Assembly (NCBI GenBank): GCA_003971905.1
Contig: RSEE01000069.1
Span: 186,001 to 250,000, forward strand
From: Moniliella sp. 'wahieum'
Taxonomy: Eukaryota; Basidiomycota; Moniliellomycetes; Moniliellales; Moniliellaceae
Direction of reading: 5' to 3'
DNA length: 64,000 bases
The notes under the pieces are model-generated. The model was given only the letters and a program-made list of their open reading frames with translations, made no database searches and was not told the DNA's origin. Made by a program: the position numbers and the translations under genes. Shown piece after piece: positions 58,466 to 64,000 of this stretch. Position 1 is the first letter of the stretch, and each line of letters begins with the position of its first letter.

Positions 58466-60740
58466 ATGGCCGCCGCCGACCCCCCGCCCTCCGCCGCGGC
58501 CGCCGTCGGCATCAGCGCCCGCGCCCGCACCCCCACCAGCCTCGGCGCCTCCGCCTCCGCCTCCTTCTGCCCCCGCCCCCCCCCTCCTGCCCCCACCACC
58601 GCGTCTGCCCCCGATCCTAATGCACACCGTCCTTCCGCCTCTCCACAGCGGCCTCCAGCCTCGCCCCGCCCCCGCCCCCGGCCCCGCCTTATGACTTGAA
58701 CATGCAGATGCAGTTGGCTGTCGCCGCTGCCGCCGCGGCCGCGGCGGGCCCGCAGCGTGATGCGTCGGCCGGGGAGCAGGCCGATGCGACCCAAGGCGTG
58801 CAAACACCTGCTGCTGCTTGGGCATATCCGCCTGGCTTTGACGCGCTCCAAGCGGGGATGCCGTTTTTTCGATGGCGACGGGCCCGGTCAATGTGGATGC
58901 CAGCAAACGGCACTCTCTGTACAACACTGGCGGCAATACCATTGGTCGCAAGGCGTGGCTCCCCGAAGAGACAGAGGCGCTCATGTCGTCGTTGCACGAA
59001 ATCTGCTCCTTCAAGCAGGAGTACAATGGGATTCAGCCGTATGCGATTGTGTTGCGCTGGCACGGCGTTGGCGGCGTGCGCTCTAGCATCTTGGCCACCG
59101 GAACAACATGCAGCTCAAGGACAAGTCGCGCAACGAACTGCTGCGCCTCAAACGCGCCAACCAACCCATTCCGTTCTGGAAGAACCTGCTGCACAAGACC
59201 CTGTGGGTACGTTGCGTCCTGTTCCTGTTCCTCTCTTCCCACTGTACCACTAACTCGTTCCTCGCGCGAAGAACGACGAGGCGCAAGGGGTAATCGTCGA
59301 GGCCAACCCGCCTGTTCCTCCCTTGGATCAAGCGTTGGAGCACGGCTGGGTACCAAGCGACTTTGGTGAAGGCCATGGCGATGAACGCGGAATGTCTGGC
59401 ACCCGATCCCGTGCGGCGCGCGAGGCGGCAGCGGCGCGGAAGTTGCGCCGCTCTCGCCAAACCGAGGAAGAGAAGAGAGGCTAGGGATGGAACAGGGACT
59501 GGATGCGCAAACTCAAGCTCAGGCTCGAGCTCAGGCGGTCTTGGCTTACCTTCCTCCCCCCCGCCCACTGTTGCCGTGCTCCCAACACCGCAGCACAGCC
59601 AAAGTACCGACGCTGCTGCCTACGCCGCGCACGATGCCGAGGTGGATAAGGGACAGAACAAGAAACGCAAACACGTTGAGACGGATGCGTGGACATCTGC
59701 TACAGCCTCTATGGGCAGAGACGAAAGGCAAACGCCTTGCGGGGGCACCAGTTGGATACGCAGGCGGCCACCGCATCGGCCGCAGCTGCGCAGTTGCACA
59801 TCCAGGCGCAACAAGCCGCTGCCTCGTACACGGCTGCTGTTAACCAGCAACAACAGGCAGGCAAACAATCTGCCAGTTCGCAGCGCAAGGCCAATGCCAA
59901 TGCCAAGATCGCCTCGCTTCACGCTGCTGCCCACCACGCACAGGCTGCGGCCCAGGCCAGCATTCATGCCTGGCATTTGCACATGCAGCGTTTCCTTCCG
60001 GACCCTTCCCAGGCGGCGAGCGCGGCGCAAGCGGTCGTCGCAGCCGGGCAGGCGGGGCTCGCGGGGACGGACATGGCCCATTTCCAGTCGCAAATGGAGC
60101 AGTACGCAGCACATGTGGAAGCCCAGCGAGGTGCGTACCAGCCTGCTCCACCTGCTCCCGAGCCGCTGGATACGCCCAAGAAGAAGCGCTCCAAGTCCAA
60201 TTCCGTCGAGCCTGTCGATACGTCGCAGGGCGCGCCTGCTCCCCCGATCCCGCGCCCCCGTCAGGGCAGGACGCGGCTGCACACGCGGCCAACCAGGCAT
60301 TGCAGTCGCTCGAGAACGGAGCGTGGAACTTGCCCTCGCTCGCTTCGAATCCTGGGAATGCGTCTGTGCATCTCCCTCCTTCCAATCCTACCTCCGCCTC
60401 CGGCCCCGACACGGAGCAGTCAACAGCCGCGCCTGGGGGCGCCCCTTTGCCGCCATCAGAGGCCAGGCAGTTTAGTTGTGGTGCATGTGCGCTGCGAAGA
60501 TCACCGGTGCGGATGAACTGGTTGTACTTGTCCCCCCTCTCCCCCCTCTCTCTCCCCTTTTTCTTACCTGTGCCTTCGCTTAATGGTTCCATTTCTGCCC
60601 CCACACGCGAAGGTGCCTCCGTGCCCCCACTGGATCTGCTCTTTGGTTGTTGTACATTTGTTTATGATTGGTCATCCCATGCTCTGTTGCTCATACTGCT
60701 CTCTGTTCCCGCTCCCGTCGCGTCCACAATAGAATCCTAG
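58466..60740 (+). CDS. Telobox Myb-domain DNA-binding protein
   Basis: The start ATG at 58466 has a strong context (CCACCATGGCC) and leads into an Ala/Pro-rich stretch. The recognisable domain reads GRKAWLPEETEALMSSLHEI, then YAIVLRWHG, then NNMQLKDKSRNELLRLKRAN near 59110. The N-N-x-Q-L-K-D-K-x-R-N motif is the telobox form of the Myb third helix found in fungal telomere- and promoter-binding proteins such as Tbf1, Teb1 and Tay1. An intron at 59207-59271 follows. The C-terminal half is very rich in Ala, Gln and His (59740-60130) with a basic PKKKRSKSNS, a likely nuclear signal. Frame breaks are many and the end is uncertain (stop at 60738 or earlier). Whether it binds telomeric repeats or gene promoters is unknown. 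Confidence 0.65.
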
Positions 60741-60877
60741 TCCCAGGCAGTACCTGGATCGAGGGGACTGGGGTGGCCAACGTCCTGGTTCTGTCCGGCC
60801 ATCTAGACCACCGTTACTGCATCACACGAGCCAGATGTATACAATTGACAGGATCAAAGCACAAATGAGGGATGGGA

Positions 60878-62479
60878 TTACGGCCGCAGTACGGCGCGGG
60901 GCGCGTGACCGCGCTCAAAGGTCCTCGTGGCCCTCGACCGGGCGTCCTCAAACAGCTCGGGCTCGGTGGGGGTGACCTTGTTCACCCCATTCTCGGCGAT
61001 AAAGTCGATAAACGAGTCGAGGGAGCGGTCGCCAGTAAAGTCAATCAACTCCTTGGTGCCTGCCTTCTTGAACTTGATCGTGGGGAAGGAGCGCACCTGG
61101 AAGCCCGCACTCGGAGGCACGTCGTTCGTCGTCGCGTCCATCTGGCAATCACCAGCTTGGACTTGGCCGCAGGCGAGGAGAACTTGCTTGCCAACTCATC
61201 GTACACTGGGGCCAGCTTCTTGCAGTGGCCGCACCAGGGTGCGTAGAACTCCACCAGCACATCCTTCGCATCGTCAAACCCACCTCATCAAACTCGTCGG
61301 CGACAAGCGTGTACACAGGCTCGGTTTGCTTCGAAGGCACTGGCTCCGACTTGATCGAGGGCGCCACCTTGCCCTCCGAGTACTCCTGTACCCACTCGGC
61401 CAGACCCTCCGTCACCGCGCTCCCAGTGTGGGAGAAGGGATACTTGCCTGCCGTCGACAGGTCTTGGATCACAAACGCGGGCCAGTCATCGCCTTGCACA
61501 TTGAGTGCCTTGGCATGGTTGAAGAACTTGTCGGCATCAATCCAGACAAAGTTGATCTTGTTCTTGTACTCCTTGGCAATCTTCTTAATCACCTCCAAGT
61601 CGGCGTTTTTACCCTCATAGTTGGGCTGAGTAAAGTAGTAGGCCAGCGGCAGACCGGCCTCAGCGTAGGACATGAAGTTCTCCGGCCCCACCTCGTCCAC
61701 CAACGGAACCGACTGGGCCTTGACAAACGCCGTCAGCGCATCAACATCGGTCTTGTCACCGTCGTACACTACTTCGGGCTCATCAAACGAGCGGTAGAGC
61801 ACAATGGAAGGCTGGGTGGCACTAGTGGCTTCGGCAGCGCTGGCTTCGGTAGCAAGGCCAAACAGTAGGATTCCCGGTTTGCCTCAGCGACCTTCTTGTA
61901 CGCCTTGGCTTCCTCCGAGTCGGCCGAGGGAAGGTAGGCGACCGCCACTACCTTCTCGGCCTTGGTGAACGTCGTCACGTTCGAAGCGTCAACGTAGGAG
62001 GTGGGGGGCAGAGCTTGCTTGCGCATGTACGAGACAATCCCGTCGGCCTTGCGGCTGCCGCTGTAGTCGGCCGGCACGCCATTGCGGAAGACCTTGAGGG
62101 TGGGGAAGCCCTCGATTTGGTATTCACTGCACAGCGCCTGTTCCTGGGTGCAGTCGACCTTGGCCAACTTGATGCCTTCGGACTTGAGCTCGGTGGAGGC
62201 CGTCTCGTACTCGGGTGCGAGCGCCTGGCAGTGGCGGCACCAGGGCGCAAAGAACTCGACCAGCATCAGGTCCTGCAGCGAGGCAGAGAGGGTCAGCCGC
62301 CGCTCAGCGACTGTGGCAACGCACGTGCCACACACGTACCTGGTCATCGACGTTCTTCTTGAACGAGCTTTGCTGGAGGGAGAGCACATTGCTGTCGGGC
62401 GACTCGGTGGCCGAGCGGGGAGCAGGGTGGCCACCGACACGAGGGCAGCGAGCGCTGTGACCTTGGAGCTGAGCTTCAT
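60878..62479 (-). CDS. PDI1: Protein disulfide isomerase
   Basis: This ER-lumen oxidoreductase forms and reshuffles disulfides in secreted proteins. It has a signal peptide ([20 protein letters not shown]) and the a-b-b'-a' layout: the first thioredoxin site is [19 protein letters not shown] near 62235 and the second is [20 protein letters not shown] near 61230. Between them lie [20 protein letters not shown] and other b' landmarks, with the cis-Pro loops [13 protein letters not shown] and [13 protein letters not shown]. One intron, 62273-62339, joins VDDQ to DLMLVEF. The first site has CRHC where the family has CGHC. The frame as it stands ends VLRP at 60878. A one-base shift near the end would give VEGHEDL and a stop at 60915. 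Other frame breaks lie near 62390, 61855, 61265 and 61145. Confidence 0.96.
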
Positions 62480-63303
62480 GGCGGGGGAGGTGGTGGGGGA
62501 GGTGGGCCGAGGGCGGGGCAGGAGACGCGCTTTAGTAGGTGGAGGTTAGGCCTGCTCGCTCCGTGGCTTCTGCTCCGAGGCGTGCGCAGGCCCACGGGGG
62601 CAGTCTCCACCGGCCGGCAGCCCACCACGTGGAGCCTGCCACGTCGCCGCGGGGCCGTCGGCTGCCACGTGGAGCCACTTGGGGGGCCCTGCCGACGGTG
62701 ACGTCAGCCGTCTGCGTTTCGCAGCGCAAGTGCTGCGCCGATGAGGTAAGCACCGGGCCTCGCCAACACAAACAAAATCGTCTGAAGTCAGAGATCAGCG
62801 GTCACCTGGTCACCCGGTCAGGCCTCTCCGACAGGCCTTACCTCCGGCTGCTACGCTAGCTAGCCCCGGCGCTCGGCCTTAGGGAGCCTTGCAGCGCCCA
62901 CACCCATAATTCTGGGCTGTGCGCTCGGTCAGGCTCGGCAGACCGGGTATTTAGCCTGCCATTGCAGGCAGCCAGCCGGCTGCCTTGGCTCTTCTGCGTA
63001 GTCCCCATGGCGGTGACCGGACTGAGCGACTGGTTGCCCCGGAAAAGACATGTTCCGACGCTGCACACTGGCCGCTTTGACTGTTGTTGAGACTGCTTCA
63101 TCCCATCTGCGGACGGGGTGATGGAGCGCAGATGCCACTATGCTTCTACCTTTTCCAGGCGGGCCACAACGACGTCCTACAACCTAGGATGAAGCGAGCC
63201 TGTCTCGCCGCACGGCGCCACAACGAATCGGATCGGGTTTGGGCTGCGTTAATTCACCCGGCGAACACCATGGTGCCCTACACGCCCCTCCCCCCGCCTC
63301 CGA
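62480..63303. other. PDI1 promoter side and intergenic region
   Basis: No gene is seen between PDI1 and the NR2C2AP-like gene. The part next to PDI1 has a cluster of ACGTG-type sites, described separately. Confidence 0.6.
62625..62706. promoter_or_regulatory. Cluster of ACGTG/CRE sites upstream of PDI1
   Basis: Four bZIP/bHLH-type sites occur in 82 bases, 146-227 bases before the PDI1 start: CCACGTGG (62625-62632), GCCACGTC (62638-62645), CCACGTGG (62665-62672) and TGACGTCA (62699-62706). Unfolded-protein-response factors of the Hac1/XBP1 class bind TGACGTGG-like sites, so an ER-stress element is a fair inference. Confidence 0.5.
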
Positions 63304-63968
63304 TCATGGCTCGGCCTCCAGGCCGGCACCATAGAGGGTGATCCGGCCAAAGCTGTCGGTGCTACCGTGCAGAGTTAGGCGGAACGTCGACGCAGTTTCA
63401 GAGGGAAGCCCACTCAATCTGAAGATTCCAAGGACCAGAATAACAGTCAGTAATCGGACCCTCAACCACCCTCCCAAGCCCATCGACACGCCTGGCTCGT
63501 TGTGAGCAGCACCGTCACAGGGACAGAGGCAAAGATGATCGCTCCAATGGGGCACAGCAAGGCGGAGAAAACATACCCAAACGATTGCGTCGCATTGCTG
63601 TCCTCGGGCCAGACCTCGGCCAAGTCGGTCCATGAGCCGTGTACCCTGGCGGAAAGGGTGGCGCTAATGGCGCTATACCCCCCTTGAAACGTCAAGGAGA
63701 GCGCCTTGAGCCGGGGAAGGGCGACTGCCAACGTGGCTTCCGGTAGGTCGTCAGGTACCTCGTCCAACTCGTCCAGTTCTTCTTCGCTGTCTGGGTCGGT
63801 GTCGGGAGGACGGAGGGTGAACCAGAGGGTATGCACCACAGAGGACGGATCGAGCTCTGAAGCCGGGTCGCCAGCTGACGTCCAGGACGTCTCTGGCGAA
63901 TCGTCGACGAGGGTCTTAGCTTCGCTCGCCGATCCGGACGATACCCTGATCATGCACACACACCACAT
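63304..63968 (-). CDS. NR2C2AP-like discoidin-fold protein
   Basis: The protein resembles NR2C2AP (nuclear receptor 2C2-associated protein), a small conserved eukaryotic protein with an F5/8C-like fold and poorly known function. Landmarks are IRVSSGSASEAKTLVDDSPE, ETSWTSAGD, LKALSLTFQGGYS, VWPEDSNATQSF, then LHGSTDSFGRITLYG near the end, all in the family order. A 158-base intron at 63419-63576 (GTATGT...CAG) joins NATQSFG to LSGLPSE, and the TGA is at 63304. An acidic insert (DTDPDSEEELDELDEVPDD) sits in the middle. The true start is uncertain: Met at 63968 or 63953, or an ATG at 63986 in another frame. The gene lies close to the window edge. Confidence 0.75.
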
Positions 63969-64000
63969 CGGTCAGTGCGGGCATTGTATACATTGCATCT

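Overview
The window is nuclear DNA from a fungus, most likely a basidiomycete. The evidence is spliceosomal introns of about 57-160 bases with GT/AG ends, CT-rich leaders before start codons, a DUF6533-like membrane protein, an HMG-box protein of the Prf1/mating-type style, a fungal CENP-C with a C-terminal cupin, a fungal telobox Myb protein, and an intron-bearing tRNA-Ile(AAT). Most genes have zero to four introns, so an intron-poor lineage such as Ustilaginomycotina is my tentative guess. I cannot name the species.

Layout. 0.3-9.5 kb: DUF6533-like protein (+), ferric reductase (-), DHA1-type MFS transporter (+). 9.5-13.2 kb: no gene seen. 13.2-26.7 kb: coiled-coil orphan (-), deoxyhypusine hydroxylase (+), HSL-type alpha/beta hydrolase (+), ribosomal protein eL6 (+), ribosomal protein eL33 (-), GPI mannosyltransferase PIG-B/GPI10 (+). 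26.7-39.2 kb: a 12.4 kb gene desert with visibly lower G+C in its first 7 kb, two nested inverted repeats centred near 30.1-30.2 kb, and a tandem LTR-internal-LTR-internal-LTR element at 35.1-37.7 kb flanked by a perfect 5-base target duplication. 39.2-50.6 kb: HMG-box factor (+), CENP-C/Mif2 (-), V-ATPase subunit A (-), Elp3 (+), casein kinase 2 beta (+). 51-64 kb: membrane-anchored orphan (-), secreted heparinase II/III-like lyase (-), tRNA-Ile (-), telobox Myb protein (+), protein disulfide isomerase (-), NR2C2AP-like protein (-).

The genes are unrelated housekeeping and accessory genes with no obvious cluster. Divergent pairs share short promoters (VMA1/ELP3, eL33/GPI10). Many conserved proteins change reading frame by single bases inside well-conserved stretches. 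Some of these shifts compensate each other a few codons apart. This looks like indel error in the assembly rather than gene death, so many CDS coordinates below span frame breaks.

The most unusual signal is non-coding. Intergenic DNA carries short tandem arrays with a 7-base period in which TGA (or TCA, its complement) alternates with four bases that are usually self-complementary (AGCT, CGCG, GATC, CATG, TTAA, GTAC, GGCC, ACGT and others). One array keeps the TGA for six heptads while the four bases change each time. I know of no described repeat class with this rule.
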